DNA of 64,000 bases from assembly GCA_012033495.1 (NCBI GenBank), contig JAAUQT010000002.1:1-64000 (forward strand). The letters are read 5' to 3'. The position numbers were made by a program, and so were the translations under genes. This document shows positions 1 to 8,599 of this stretch, in pieces; within the stretch, counting starts at the first letter, position 1; every line of letters begins with the position of its first letter. The DNA is from Cyanobacteria bacterium RM1_2_2 (GTDB lineage: Bacteria; Cyanobacteriota; Cyanobacteriia; Elainellales; Elainellaceae). The notes under the pieces are model-generated. The model worked only from the letters and a program-made list of their open reading frames with translations. It had not been told where the DNA came from and made no database searches.

Positions 1-1959
1 CACGGGAAATCATTGCAGTCAGTTTTGCAAGTGCTGCTTCAGCCAACCTGTTTAGAGCACCAATCTGATAGAGAGTCGTCAGCTAAATTCGCCAAATTGC
101 TACCAAAAGCAGTCGTGATTGAGACTAGCCCTCACAGACAGGCTCAACAGCAGCTTGCTCAAACCTATCTGCATTTGGGAAATGTGATGACCCAGTACGG
201 TGGCACAAAACAGTATCAGCAGGCAGAAATCTACTATCAAAAAGCCTTGCAAATTCGCGCTCAAGACCTGGAACTCTACCTGCGTCTAGGAGAATGTTTG
301 AGTCAGCAACAGCGCTGGAATGCGGCTTCCATGCTATATCGTTTGGCGTCGGCTTTGCATCCCAATACACCTCTGATTTACCAAAAGTTGGGACAGCTTT
401 TAGAGAAACAGCAGCGTTGGGCAGAAGCAATTTCCTACTATCGGCAAGCTCTCCAAACTGATGGTTCGCATTCCCAGCACCTCGTCAAAAATCAGCCAAG
501 CGATTACAAGACAAGCAGGTTACAGCGTGCCGATAGCAAACCTATTCGTCGTGTGACTAACGCTGCTGAACCGTTTGAATTTGCTGGCTTCCATGCTTCA
601 ACTCAAGATTGGATCATTCAAAATCAATCTGGTCGGTATATTAGTTTGCTATCTAACGCGGCTCATAATCTGATTCCCAATCAAGTAGTTTTGGCAAATG
701 GTTTGGTCGATTCAGTTCTTGGTGATTCTCCCGAAAAAGCGGTTACTCAAAGTCCACTTACAGCTTCCACAAAGATATCTCAGACTTGTTGCGAAATAGA
801 TGTTACAGATTTTACTGAAAGTGCTCAGCTTCATTCTGTCTGCGATGGACTGAACTGCAACCGTTGCTTAAAGCGCATTGTTCAGCAGTTTTCACCCTTA
901 CATTTCGGTAATGGCGTTTATGCTTGTCAACCTGAAGCATTTGAGAGCACGTTTCACCCATTTGTCGCAGAACTTTCTGATGCTCAGGCTTGGATGATTC
1001 CGTGTCAGACTGCCTGGATGATCACCCATGCAATTACCATTTTGTCTCCTGATCAATATATTTTGACTGACGTTTCCCGCGAATATCCAGGACAGTTGCC
1101 CGGATGTAGCCAGACTGATGCTGAGCGTTTCGCCCAAATTCAGGAGATCTGGCGAGCAACACCATCTAACGTCGAGCAAATTCCAGGACGAGTTGCCGTG
1201 CTATCGGGATTATCGGGACACAATTATTTTCATTGGATGGTAGATATTTTGCCGCGATTTGCCCTCTTGCAGCAGAGCGGCATGAACTTAGCCGATATTG
1301 ATTGGTTTTGGATCAACGATCCGCAGCAGCCTTTCCAGCAAGAAACCTTGCATCACCTTGGCATTTCGCCAGAAAGAATCTTGGTAGGCGATCAGCATCC
1401 GCAAATTCAGGCAGAGCAGTTGATCGTGCCATCGTTTGCGGGTAATTTGGGCTGGATCGAACCGTGGGCGCTCAAGTTTTTACGCCAGCAGTTTTTGAAA
1501 TTAGCCGACGCCCAGCTTTCCCATTTACCGCGCCATGAACGCATCTACATTAGCCGAGCTAACGCCCATCACCGTCGAGTGCTGAACGAAGCAGCCGTTT
1601 TGGAAAAGCTACACGCCGCTGGTTTTGTTGCTGTTGAGCTAGAAACCTTGACGCTGGCAGAGCAAATTGCCCTATTTCGCCACGCTAAGGTTGTGGTTGC
1701 ACCGCATGGAGGCGGACTCACCAATCTGCTGTTTTGCTCACCGGGAACTCAGGTGGTTGAGTTTGTTGCGCCTCAATACACGCGCCACTACTACTGGGTG
1801 ATCAGCCAGCAGCTTGGTTTGCGCCACTTTTTCTTGGTCGGAACCGAGCTTGCCTGTGCCCCCATTCAGCGGTTGATGTATCCTAGCCCCCTGATGGAAG
1901 ACATTTGGGTGAACCTGACTGCCCTCAATGCGGTGCTGAACCAGTTGGAACTGGAATAA
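1..1959 (+). CDS. TPR-containing GT61-family glycosyltransferase, 5' partial
   Basis: The frame is open to the left edge of the window (the first in-window start codon is a TTG at 13), so the true start probably lies outside. Roughly residues 45-155, counted from that TTG, are tetratricopeptide-like helices. Residues 390-640 match the DUF563/GT61 glycosyltransferase fold: SGLSGHNYFHWMVD near 395 and PHGGGLTNLLF at 564-574 are the typical core motifs. GT61 enzymes transfer sugars (for example xylose or GlcNAc) to glycans or proteins, so a role in exopolysaccharide or protein glycosylation is likely; the substrate cannot be told. The middle third (160-390) is poorly conserved linker. It ends two bases before the convergent radical SAM gene. 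Confidence 0.8.
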   Translation, partial: HGKSLQSVLQVLLQPTCLEHQSDRESSAKFAKLLPKAVVIETSPHRQAQQQLAQTYLHLGNVMTQYGGTKQYQQAEIYYQKALQIRAQDLELYLRLGECLSQQQRWNAASMLYRLASALHPNTPLIYQKLGQLLEKQQRWAEAISYYRQALQTDGSHSQHLVKNQPSDYKTSRLQRADSKPIRRVTNAAEPFEFAGFHASTQDWIIQNQSGRYISLLSNAAHNLIPNQVVLANGLVDSVLGDSPEKAVTQSPLTASTKISQTCCEIDVTDFTESAQLHSVCDGLNCNRCLKRIVQQFSPLHFGNGVYACQPEAFESTFHPFVAELSDAQAWMIPCQTAWMITHAITILSPDQYILTDVSREYPGQLPGCSQTDAERFAQIQEIWRATPSNVEQIPGRVAVLSGLSGHNYFHWMVDILPRFALLQQSGMNLADIDWFWINDPQQPFQQETLHHLGISPERILVGDQHPQIQAEQLIVPSFAGNLGWIEPWALKFLRQQFLKLADAQLSHLPRHERIYISRANAHHRRVLNEAAVLEKLHAAGFVAVELETLTLAEQIALFRHAKVVVAPHGGGLTNLLFCSPGTQVVEFVAPQYTRHYYWVISQQLGLRHFFLVGTELACAPIQRLMYPSPLMEDIWVNLTALNAVLNQLELE

Positions 1960-1961
1960 CG

Positions 1962-3536
1962 CTATGAGCCTGTCAAAGCCAACGTTTTCGGTTTAGGCTC
2001 AATGGGGGCTGCCAGCGCTTCTTCTAGCGGAGCGACTCCCAACCGCTCTTCTAGGATGTTCATCACCTCACGCCCAAAGTCATCTGCGTTGCGCTTCCAT
2101 GCCTCCAAGCACACTTCACCAAAGAAGGAGCCGAGCGGCTCAGGGTTCCACAGCATCTTGCGAACTGTCCACGGCTTCAGATTCATCGGATCATAGCCCG
2201 GCTTGAGGATATCGTTTTGAAAGGCATACTGCTCTAGATGCGTGTGGGGTTGCAGCCCGATAAAGAAAATTGCAGGCTCGACCTTATCGGCTCCAAAAAT
2301 CTGCTCTAGCTCACGGTGATAGGCAATGGTTTGGCGAATCGTATCAAACGTCTCGTCAATCACATTAAAAGAATAGTTCACCGAAACCAAATCGTTGAAA
2401 CCTGCTGTTTTCAGATCTCGGCAGTTTTGCAGCACCGTCCGCAGGTTATAGCCCATCCGCATTTTGCGCACAAGCTCCTGCGAGCCACTGGTAATGCCGA
2501 TCTCAAAATAATTCATGCCAGTTTTGACCATCAAATCACAGAGTTGCGGCGTCAGATTATCGGCCCGAATATATGCCGCCCAGTGAATATCCGTCATGCC
2601 GGCATCAATGATTTTTTGCAGTAGCTCTACCGCATCATCGATAAAGCGGCGGGCTGGAATGAATTGGGCATCGGTAAACCAGAAGTTACGCACTCCCCGG
2701 TCGTAAAGTTGCTGCATTTCTTTCACAACTTCCTCTGCCGGATTGATGCGTACCTGCTTGCCTTCTACGACAGTGTAGATGCAGTAGCAGCAGTTATGGG
2801 GACAGCCCCGCTTGGTTTGCACCCCAATATAAAAGTCATTCTCCTTTAAGTAATAGTCAAAATCTGACCAGATGCAGGCAATGTAGTCATAATCGCAGGC
2901 CGTTTTCTCCAACGGGGTCGGCTGTTCATGGATCATCCGCTCACGAGGCTGCGTTTCGCCTACCACATAGCAGCGCTGATCAGAGAAATCTTTGCCCTGA
3001 ATCAGGCGCTCTAGCAGAATTTCGCCTTCCCCAATCGAGACTACGGTTTGTTTCGGCAATGAACTTGCCAACTGCTCGTAGAAAACACTGACCGCACCGC
3101 CGCCAACCACCATCCGCACGTTGGGTTGATAGCGTTGTGCCCGCCTTAGCCCGCGCTTGATTAGCCCCACATTGCGCCAAAGCTCGCCGTAGTAGCCTTG
3201 AGCAATGCCCAACAGCCCAACCGCGCCCCGCAATTTAGTGAGTGGATTGCCGGCATAGAAGAACTCAAACGTGTATTGCAGCGGATTTCCGCCTCGCCCA
3301 CCAACCGGCGCATAGATCTGGATATCTCGCCATGAAAACACCAGCAGCGTCGGCTTGAATTCATCAATGCAGCGATCGAGGGCAGCCGCATAGTCGAGGG
3401 GTGGAATTGTGCCCAGATCAAAAATTTGTTGCTGTAAGTTCGGAAACTGCTTATGTATATGATCGGCGAGGTAAACTACACCAATCGGGAAAATGGGATT
3501 ACAAGGGAGGCGAACATATAGGATGCGATCTTCCAT
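1962..3536 (-). CDS. B12-binding-type radical SAM protein, photosystem II high-light acclimation family
   Basis: About 524 residues when started at the ATG at 3536 (MEDRILYVRLP), preferred over the longer 560-residue frame because homologues begin with this beta strand. The N-terminal 200 residues resemble a cobalamin-binding/Rossmann module. The radical SAM CxxxCxxC cluster is C245, C249 and C252 in CPHNCCYC. The C-terminal half continues with the TIM-barrel motifs WAAYIRADNLT and GITSGSQ. The sequence matches the cyanobacterial family annotated as photosystem II high-light acclimation radical SAM protein; the chemical reaction is unknown. It is convergent with the glycosyltransferase upstream in the window and stands alone. 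Family call is fairly firm; biochemical role is not. Confidence 0.85.
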   Translation of the reverse strand: MEDRILYVRLPCNPIFPIGVVYLADHIHKQFPNLQQQIFDLGTIPPLDYAAALDRCIDEFKPTLLVFSWRDIQIYAPVGGRGGNPLQYTFEFFYAGNPLTKLRGAVGLLGIAQGYYGELWRNVGLIKRGLRRAQRYQPNVRMVVGGGAVSVFYEQLASSLPKQTVVSIGEGEILLERLIQGKDFSDQRCYVVGETQPRERMIHEQPTPLEKTACDYDYIACIWSDFDYYLKENDFYIGVQTKRGCPHNCCYCIYTVVEGKQVRINPAEEVVKEMQQLYDRGVRNFWFTDAQFIPARRFIDDAVELLQKIIDAGMTDIHWAAYIRADNLTPQLCDLMVKTGMNYFEIGITSGSQELVRKMRMGYNLRTVLQNCRDLKTAGFNDLVSVNYSFNVIDETFDTIRQTIAYHRELEQIFGADKVEPAIFFIGLQPHTHLEQYAFQNDILKPGYDPMNLKPWTVRKMLWNPEPLGSFFGEVCLEAWKRNADDFGREVMNILEERLGVAPLEEALAAPIEPKPKTLALTGS

Positions 3537-3880
3537 AGGAGATTCCACGGTGATGAGGAGATTAGGACAGATGGAGCAAACACATTGAGCAAAGCTTCCA
3601 GTTCTTATCCAGGTAAGACAGCCTTTCCCAAAGCACTTCTGCAAGAAGATTAGAGTAATTTGGCACAGTCTGTTTAACCCGCTAAGATTAAAGAACTTCT
3701 AAACTTTATTTATATATCTTTACGATACCACTGACTTCCTTTACTTGCATGACCCCCAAAATGATCAAATTCTCTGGCTCAAATGCTGGCTGGAGTTGGT
3801 AGTCGGGTTTACAGCTAGCGGAGATCAGGGAGTGTTAGCTTCTAAAGGTAAGATTCATCTCGTAGCGTGGCTCCTCCACT

Positions 3881-4183
3881 ATGGCTCAAATCTTTGACCC
3901 AATCCCATCTGATGCTGAGGTCTATATGTTGTGCTGCTATGTCAATGCAACCAGTAAAATTCAGATTGTTCGCATCACAAACATTCCCAATTGGTATTTT
4001 GAACGAGTCGTTTTCCCTGGGCAACGGCTTGTCTTTGAATCTCTGCCCACCGCCCAACTGGAAATCCATTCTGGCATGATGGCAAGCGCAATTCTGGCAG
4101 ACACGATCTCTTGCGATCGGCTGCGGATCGAGGCTGAGCTAGAGGCAGGCTTCGAGATGGATGCGCTGGCGGCGGTTGAGTGA
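3881..4183 (+). CDS. DUF1830 domain protein
   Basis: A 100-residue protein with no signal peptide or membrane segment. Residues 15-70 carry the DUF1830 signature: CCYVNATSKIQIVRITN followed by IPNWYFERVVFPGQRL. The family is small, nearly confined to cyanobacteria, and has no assigned function. ATG start at 3881 with no strong Shine-Dalgarno. It sits alone between a divergently oriented radical SAM gene and a 450-base spacer. A plus-1-frame ORF over the same bases is a shadow. Confidence 0.8.
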   Translation: MAQIFDPIPSDAEVYMLCCYVNATSKIQIVRITNIPNWYFERVVFPGQRLVFESLPTAQLEIHSGMMASAILADTISCDRLRIEAELEAGFEMDALAAVE

Positions 4184-4633
4184 CTTGCGGCTCATCGTGG
4201 CTTTAGCTCAATCGCGTGATTTGTTTGTTGTCCGTCTTTATAGATATGGCCCTCGTTCAAAAGGCGCTTTCAGATTGCGAATATTGATCTAAACTGCTCT
4301 AAAAAGCTCCTCTTAGCCTTACCCGCTGGCTCCGGTTGATTCTGGCTTTCTGCTTTGGCTTTTGAGAACACACCCTTTTGAGAACACTCTTAAAAAAATA
4401 ACTGGCTAGATAAGCGACTGTTTGTTTGAAATTAATTCCCTGAACTTGACCTTCACAGCCGATTGTGGAGGTTTCTTTATAAGAATTGCGACAGGCAGAG
4501 ATGTGCTTGCTCCAGTGCTAAAGTGCTGCATCTGATTGGGATTGGTTAAAATGCTTTCGATGTCACGTGCACCTCGAAAGGGGCGCCTGGCTGCAAAAGA
4601 TCCCATTGAAGACAGGTTGAAACCATTGGCACT
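4184..4633. other. Intergenic spacer, no feature recognised
   Basis: About 450 bases, AT-rich in parts, without a convincing ORF on either strand, tRNA-like fold or long inverted repeat. A promoter for trmL presumably lies near its 3' end but no clear consensus can be assigned. Confidence 0.5.
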
Positions 4634-5095
4634 ATGCCTCAAGTTGTTCTGGTTCATCCCCAAATTCCTCCCAATACAGGAAACGTTGCCCGCACTTGTG
4701 CCGCAACAAACACTCCGCTCCATTTAGTTGCGCCTCTAGGATTTGAGATTAGCGATCGTTATCTAAAGCGAGCCGGACTAGATTATTGGCCCTATGTCAA
4801 GCTACATCAGCACGAATCATGGGAGGCATTCGACCACTATCATGGGCAGCAAACTGGCCGTCGAATTGGCTTCAGCACTTCAGGGGCATATAGCTATACT
4901 CAGTTTCAATATCAAGAAGATGATTGGCTGCTGTTTGGTTGTGAAACCGCCGGGCTTCCATCTGAAGTGCTAGAAGTTTGCGATGCAACAATTCATATTC
5001 CTATGAGCCAACCGCGAGTTCGTAGCCTAAATTTATCTGTGAGTGCCGCAATTGGGCTATTTGAGGCGCTTCGCCAGTTAAAACATTTTGCTTAA
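4634..5095 (+). CDS. trmL: tRNA (cytidine(34)-2'-O)-methyltransferase TrmL
   Basis: A 153-residue SPOUT methyltransferase, full length for the family. It methylates the 2'-OH of the wobble base in tRNA-Leu isoacceptors using S-adenosylmethionine. The N-terminus MPQVVLVHPQIPPNTGNVAR is the family's motif 1. GCETAGLPSEV near residue 115 and IPMSQPRVRSLNLSVS near 125-140 are motifs 2 and 3 of the trefoil knot. ATG start at 4634. It is followed by 940 bases without a recognised gene, so it appears monocistronic. Identification is confident. Confidence 0.93.
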   Translation: MPQVVLVHPQIPPNTGNVARTCAATNTPLHLVAPLGFEISDRYLKRAGLDYWPYVKLHQHESWEAFDHYHGQQTGRRIGFSTSGAYSYTQFQYQEDDWLLFGCETAGLPSEVLEVCDATIHIPMSQPRVRSLNLSVSAAIGLFEALRQLKHFA

Positions 5096-5520
5096 AAAAC
5101 CGCTTGTCTGATACGCTCGCAAAAGTTCACATTTGAAGTGAAGCAGTTTTGTCGAGTTAGGGTAGCATTCTACTCTATTCGTATATGTGAATTTGATGAT
5201 TAAGTTGGGCAGCTAAAGCCCTCTGCTTAGCAGTGATGAAGCTATTTCTTGTGTTGTTTTGAACGGTGATTGAAATACTTCAATTCACTGCTAGTGACTG
5301 TAAATAAGTGTGGTCTACCAGATTACAATTTGTCTTTACAACCTATAAAGGATTCATATATGCCCATGCAAATCAATTGAGAAATGTGCAGACTTTACTT
5401 CTTCAAGCCACCATTTGGTCATTAGAAATTCACCCATCCTATGTTTTTAACCTAGCGAAAAAGCTTTTGTTAGTCACCAGTCCACCTCAGTTTGAACCCT
5501 GAGCGCAGTAGAACAATAAG

Positions 5521-5550
5521 AGCCTTAGAACCCTTCCCTCTAAGGCTTTT
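5521..5550 (+). terminator. Hairpin resembling a rho-independent terminator
   Basis: A perfect 9-bp stem (AGCCTTAGA paired with TCTAAGGCT) with a 9-base loop, ending in TTTT. It lies 425 bases after trmL, so it may end an unannotated transcript in 5100-5520 or a long trmL 3' UTR. The T run is short, so termination strength is uncertain. Confidence 0.5.
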
Positions 5551-5700
5551 GAGCGATCAGTCGCCGCAGTTTCCACCTGCTTAGATTGGGAGAATGGCAA
5601 ACCCATCACTCTTTTGGAACCCCAGTAGTACATTTGGTGACAATGCAGAACTGACTTGACGGCAGTCCAAGAATACGTTAATCATTAATTTCGATTAGTA
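5551..5700 (+). promoter_or_regulatory. Possible structured leader (riboswitch-like) of the LysM/M23 gene
   Basis: This GC-richer block stands out in the AT-rich 480-base leader of the cell-wall hydrolase gene. It contains short segments loosely reminiscent of the ydaO/c-di-AMP aptamer (TCGCCGCAG near its start, GGCAAACCCA, TTTGGTGACAA). The ydaO class is known to control cell-wall hydrolases, including in cyanobacteria. I could not build a convincing P1 helix by eye, so the class is only a hypothesis; a covariance-model search would settle it. Confidence 0.3.
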
Positions 5701-6022
5701 TTGTTTAGCTTCCCTGATAAACAACTAAGATAAGAAGCCTCATGAAATGAGGTACGAATGTTGAATTGTGCTTGAATTTGATGGCACTGATAGGCAAGTT
5801 GAACTGAACAGGTGCGAACTTTTCAAATTCTTTAAAGGTCAAGTCTTGAATTTTTTGTTAAGTGGTGTAAGCTTGTCTAAGTCAAAAAAGCAAGGTAATC
5901 TTACCTAGTCAGGTGACTTTTGTTAGTAATCTTGCTCTCTGTTTTAGTGTGATTTGAATCACTGACGAATTAACCCTCAAGGCGATTCAAGGTGATTCAA
6001 GGATAGTTAAGCGCTGCTCTTT

Positions 6023-6028
6023 AGGAGG
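6023..6028 (+). promoter_or_regulatory. Strong ribosome binding site selecting a TTG start
   Basis: AGGAGG lies 8 bases before the TTG at 6037, which encodes the start of MKRAFLRK. No ATG is available in frame nearby, so this site decides the unusual start codon. Confidence 0.75.
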
Positions 6029-6036
6029 TTGTTCTT

Positions 6037-8238
6037 TTGAAGCGAGCATTTCTGCGGAAGGTTAAGTCTGTCTCCTGCTCCTCGTGTGAGTCTCATGCCT
6101 TGGTGGGAGAGTCTGAACAGACTGTGTCGGGAGTGAGGCGTAAAGCGCGAACTTCTGCTGCAATGGTCGGTCTGGCTTTGTCTATGGGGGCAACAAGCCT
6201 GTTGATTCCCCGCCAAAATGATGGTGCAGCGGCGGCTGAGTCGAAAACTCCGGAGGTGTCTCCTTCCTCAGTGTCCCGCATGGCGGCTCTGCCCTCTGAA
6301 TCTAGTGTTGAGTTGCCAACGGTTTCTCCATCTGAACTCGAAATTACAAAATACACTGTCCGCGATGGGCAAACGCTTCAGCAAATTGCGGATCTTTACC
6401 AAATTACGCTGGAATCGCTTGCGGCTGCGAATAGTCTTGTATCAACTGCCAGCCTGCGAGCCGGGCAAATACTCAGAATTCCAGTGAGTGCTGAACCGAT
6501 CACCATTGGAGTAGCCCAATCCCCCCAGGTATTGGCTTTAGCTGACATTAATCGTTTACCGGCTCCGAGCGATGCGAGTAATCGTTCCCCAGATCAGCTT
6601 CAAGGAGAGCGCAATCAAGCGCTTAACCGTTTGCGACAGGAGCGAAGCAAGCTGAAAGAGACTTTGGCGGAGTTGCGGCGTGAGGAATTAAGGGGTGTAG
6701 GTGCTGCTAGTTCCAGGGTTGGCAGTTCAACCGCAGAAGGTGCTGAGACAGGCACCAAAAGTTTGGTGGAGCAGTCTGCTGTTTCTGAAACGATGGTTCA
6801 ATCTCAGTCTGTAGCTGAGTTGCCTCGTCTTGCTTCAGCCGACACGTTCCCTTCGATTGCCACATTGCCTAGTCCGACTGCTAGCCCTGCTGCCCCTTCA
6901 ATCATTGCGAGTCCTAGCCTAGAGCTGGATTGGATGCAGGCTAACCAATCTCTGGTGATTCCTAATCCTGAGTCTAGGCTGGTTCCGCAGCGAACTGAGC
7001 AGGTGGAAATTCCCACTGCAAACTCGTTGGCTGGCCCAAACCGGGTGGCGGCTAGATCTGAAACCCTGACTCCAAATTCCTCTCCGCTGAACACTGCCCC
7101 TGTCATTGATGCGGTTCCTGAGGAAGTTTCTTACCAAGTCAGTCCTGGCGATACAATTGCCCGAATTGCTCGCGCCCATAACATCCCCCAATCGGCGCTG
7201 ATTGCAGCTAACCGTTTGAATGATCCAAACGTGATTTTTGTTGGACAGACGTTAAGGCTGCCGGGTGATACTCCAACGCAGGCGCGGACAATTCCTTCTG
7301 TGCTTCCAGCCGAAAATGCTGTCAGTCAACCAAGCAGCGGAGTAACTGCTGTCCTGCCAACAGCGCAACCTTCAGTGGGTGCCGTGCGTTCGGTGGCAGT
7401 GGCTCCCTCCAGCCTGCTTCCACCAGAAGCGACAACTCAGCCTTCGAGTTTGGAGCAGCCTAATCTGTCTAACGTTGGTGGACGCAACCCTTACGTGCAA
7501 AACTTGCTCTCTGAGATTCGCACTATGCAGGGACGACGTTCTCAGCAGCAGGCTGATAATTCTCCGCCTATTTCTGTAGCAGTGGTTAGCTCAAGTGAAG
7601 CAGAAAACTTGGGTGGGGCAGAAAGCTTGCGCAACCCAGTTGTGTCAGAGTCTCGCTCGGCTAACGTTCGTAGACCGGAAGCAGTGCGAACTGCGCCTCG
7701 CCAAGCAACGCCACGCCAAACGGCGCCTACCGTTGTTGCGGCTGCTCCGCTCGGTTCAGAAAGCTATGAGCCATTGCTACAGCCGATCACAGGACGGATG
7801 GTTTCTCCTGATCTGCCTGCCCTACCAGACGCTGACCGCTTTTTGCCGAATGGTTCAATCAGAGGATACACGTGGCCCGCGAGAGGAGTTCTAAGTTCCG
7901 GCTATGGCTGGCGTTGGGGCAGAATGCACCATGGAATTGATATTGCGGCGGATGTGGGAACCCCGATCTATGCAGCCGCAGGGGGTGTAGTAGAGTATGC
8001 GGGCTGGAATTCGGGTGGCTACGGTAACATGATCGAAGTCCGCCATTCAGATGGTAGCATGACTCGCTATGCTCACTTGAATGCTGTCTATGTGCAAGTA
8101 GGACAACGGGTTGGACAAAGTGAACAAATTGGTGAGATGGGCAGCACGGGCTACAGCACAGGGCCCCACCTGCATTTTGAAGTGCATCTCGCAGATCAGG
8201 GTACGGTCAATCCGATGGCCTATTTACCTGCTGAATAA
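6037..8238 (+). CDS. LysM/M23 peptidoglycan endopeptidase
   Basis: A 733-residue murein hydrolase. Two LysM peptidoglycan-binding repeats lie at about 105-150 (KYTVRDGQTLQQIADLY) and 365-411 (SYQVSPGDTIARIARAHN). They are separated by Ser/Pro/Ala-rich linkers with a short charged, coiled-coil-like stretch near 190-220. The C-terminal M23 (LytM/lysostaphin) domain covers 610-733 and keeps the zinc ligands: H631 and D635 in the HxxxD motif and H711/H713 in the HxH motif (PHLHFEV). The enzyme should cleave peptide cross-bridges or act as a divisome-linked NlpD/EnvC-like activator. A hydrophobic segment near 43-58 may be an uncleaved anchor or signal. Start is TTG with a strong Shine-Dalgarno; a terminator follows at 8272. 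Confidence 0.92.
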   Translation: MKRAFLRKVKSVSCSSCESHALVGESEQTVSGVRRKARTSAAMVGLALSMGATSLLIPRQNDGAAAAESKTPEVSPSSVSRMAALPSESSVELPTVSPSELEITKYTVRDGQTLQQIADLYQITLESLAAANSLVSTASLRAGQILRIPVSAEPITIGVAQSPQVLALADINRLPAPSDASNRSPDQLQGERNQALNRLRQERSKLKETLAELRREELRGVGAASSRVGSSTAEGAETGTKSLVEQSAVSETMVQSQSVAELPRLASADTFPSIATLPSPTASPAAPSIIASPSLELDWMQANQSLVIPNPESRLVPQRTEQVEIPTANSLAGPNRVAARSETLTPNSSPLNTAPVIDAVPEEVSYQVSPGDTIARIARAHNIPQSALIAANRLNDPNVIFVGQTLRLPGDTPTQARTIPSVLPAENAVSQPSSGVTAVLPTAQPSVGAVRSVAVAPSSLLPPEATTQPSSLEQPNLSNVGGRNPYVQNLLSEIRTMQGRRSQQQADNSPPISVAVVSSSEAENLGGAESLRNPVVSESRSANVRRPEAVRTAPRQATPRQTAPTVVAAAPLGSESYEPLLQPITGRMVSPDLPALPDADRFLPNGSIRGYTWPARGVLSSGYGWRWGRMHHGIDIAADVGTPIYAAAGGVVEYAGWNSGGYGNMIEVRHSDGSMTRYAHLNAVYVQVGQRVGQSEQIGEMGSTGYSTGPHLHFEVHLADQGTVNPMAYLPAE

Positions 8239-8271
8239 GCGGAATCGCGATTTCTAATCAGTTGACATAGG

Positions 8272-8293
8272 GGAGCCAAGCGGCTCCTTTTTT
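8272..8293 (+). terminator. Rho-independent terminator of the LysM/M23 gene
   Basis: GGAGCC, loop AAGC, GGCTCC, then six T residues, 33 bases after the stop codon. A canonical terminator. Confidence 0.88.
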
Positions 8294-8298
8294 GTGTG

Positions 8299-8400
8299 GC
8301 AGTACTGCCTAAGGTTAGGACGGGGTGTAGGGGTGGAACCCTTAGCTGGGGCGTAGCCCCACACCCCTACTCGGCCTAAGCTTAATGCGTAACGCTATAC
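8299..8400. repeat. Dispersed palindromic repeat, copy A
   Basis: About 100 bases running from GCAGTACTGCC to AACGCTATAC, with an internal GC-rich hairpin (GGGGTGTAGGGGTGG and its near complement). The same sequence occurs at 39317-39421 in inverted orientation, and a shorter relative lies at 27932-28016. No ORF. It has the look of a non-autonomous palindromic or MITE-like element. Confidence 0.75.
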
Positions 8401-8489
8401 CACTCTACTGAGTTGCCTCAACCCGTAATTTCTGCAATCATCTGCCATCATAGGTCATCAAGCAAAGCCTACCCCGATGAATCGGTAAC

Positions 8490-8516
8490 AAAAAAGGGCC
8501 AGCCAACGCTCGCCCT
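8490..8516 (-). terminator. Terminator at the end of the cellulose operon
   Basis: Read on the minus strand: AGGGC, a 12-base loop, GCCCT, then TTTTTT. It lies 84 bases beyond the bcsA stop codon and is the natural end of the minus-strand cellulose transcript. Confidence 0.7.
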
Positions 8517-8599
8517 CTTCTCCTGATTAACGCCCATCAGGTAGCTTCAATTCAGTCAGGATTTGTTCATGATTTGCGCTGCAATTCGCTCACAAACTC

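Noticed and set aside
5308..5502. 64-codon ORF with GTG start between trmL and the LysM gene
   Set aside because: No ribosome site, no recognisable family, AT-rich composition like the surrounding spacer. The hairpin at 5521 could end a transcript here, but coding evidence is lacking.
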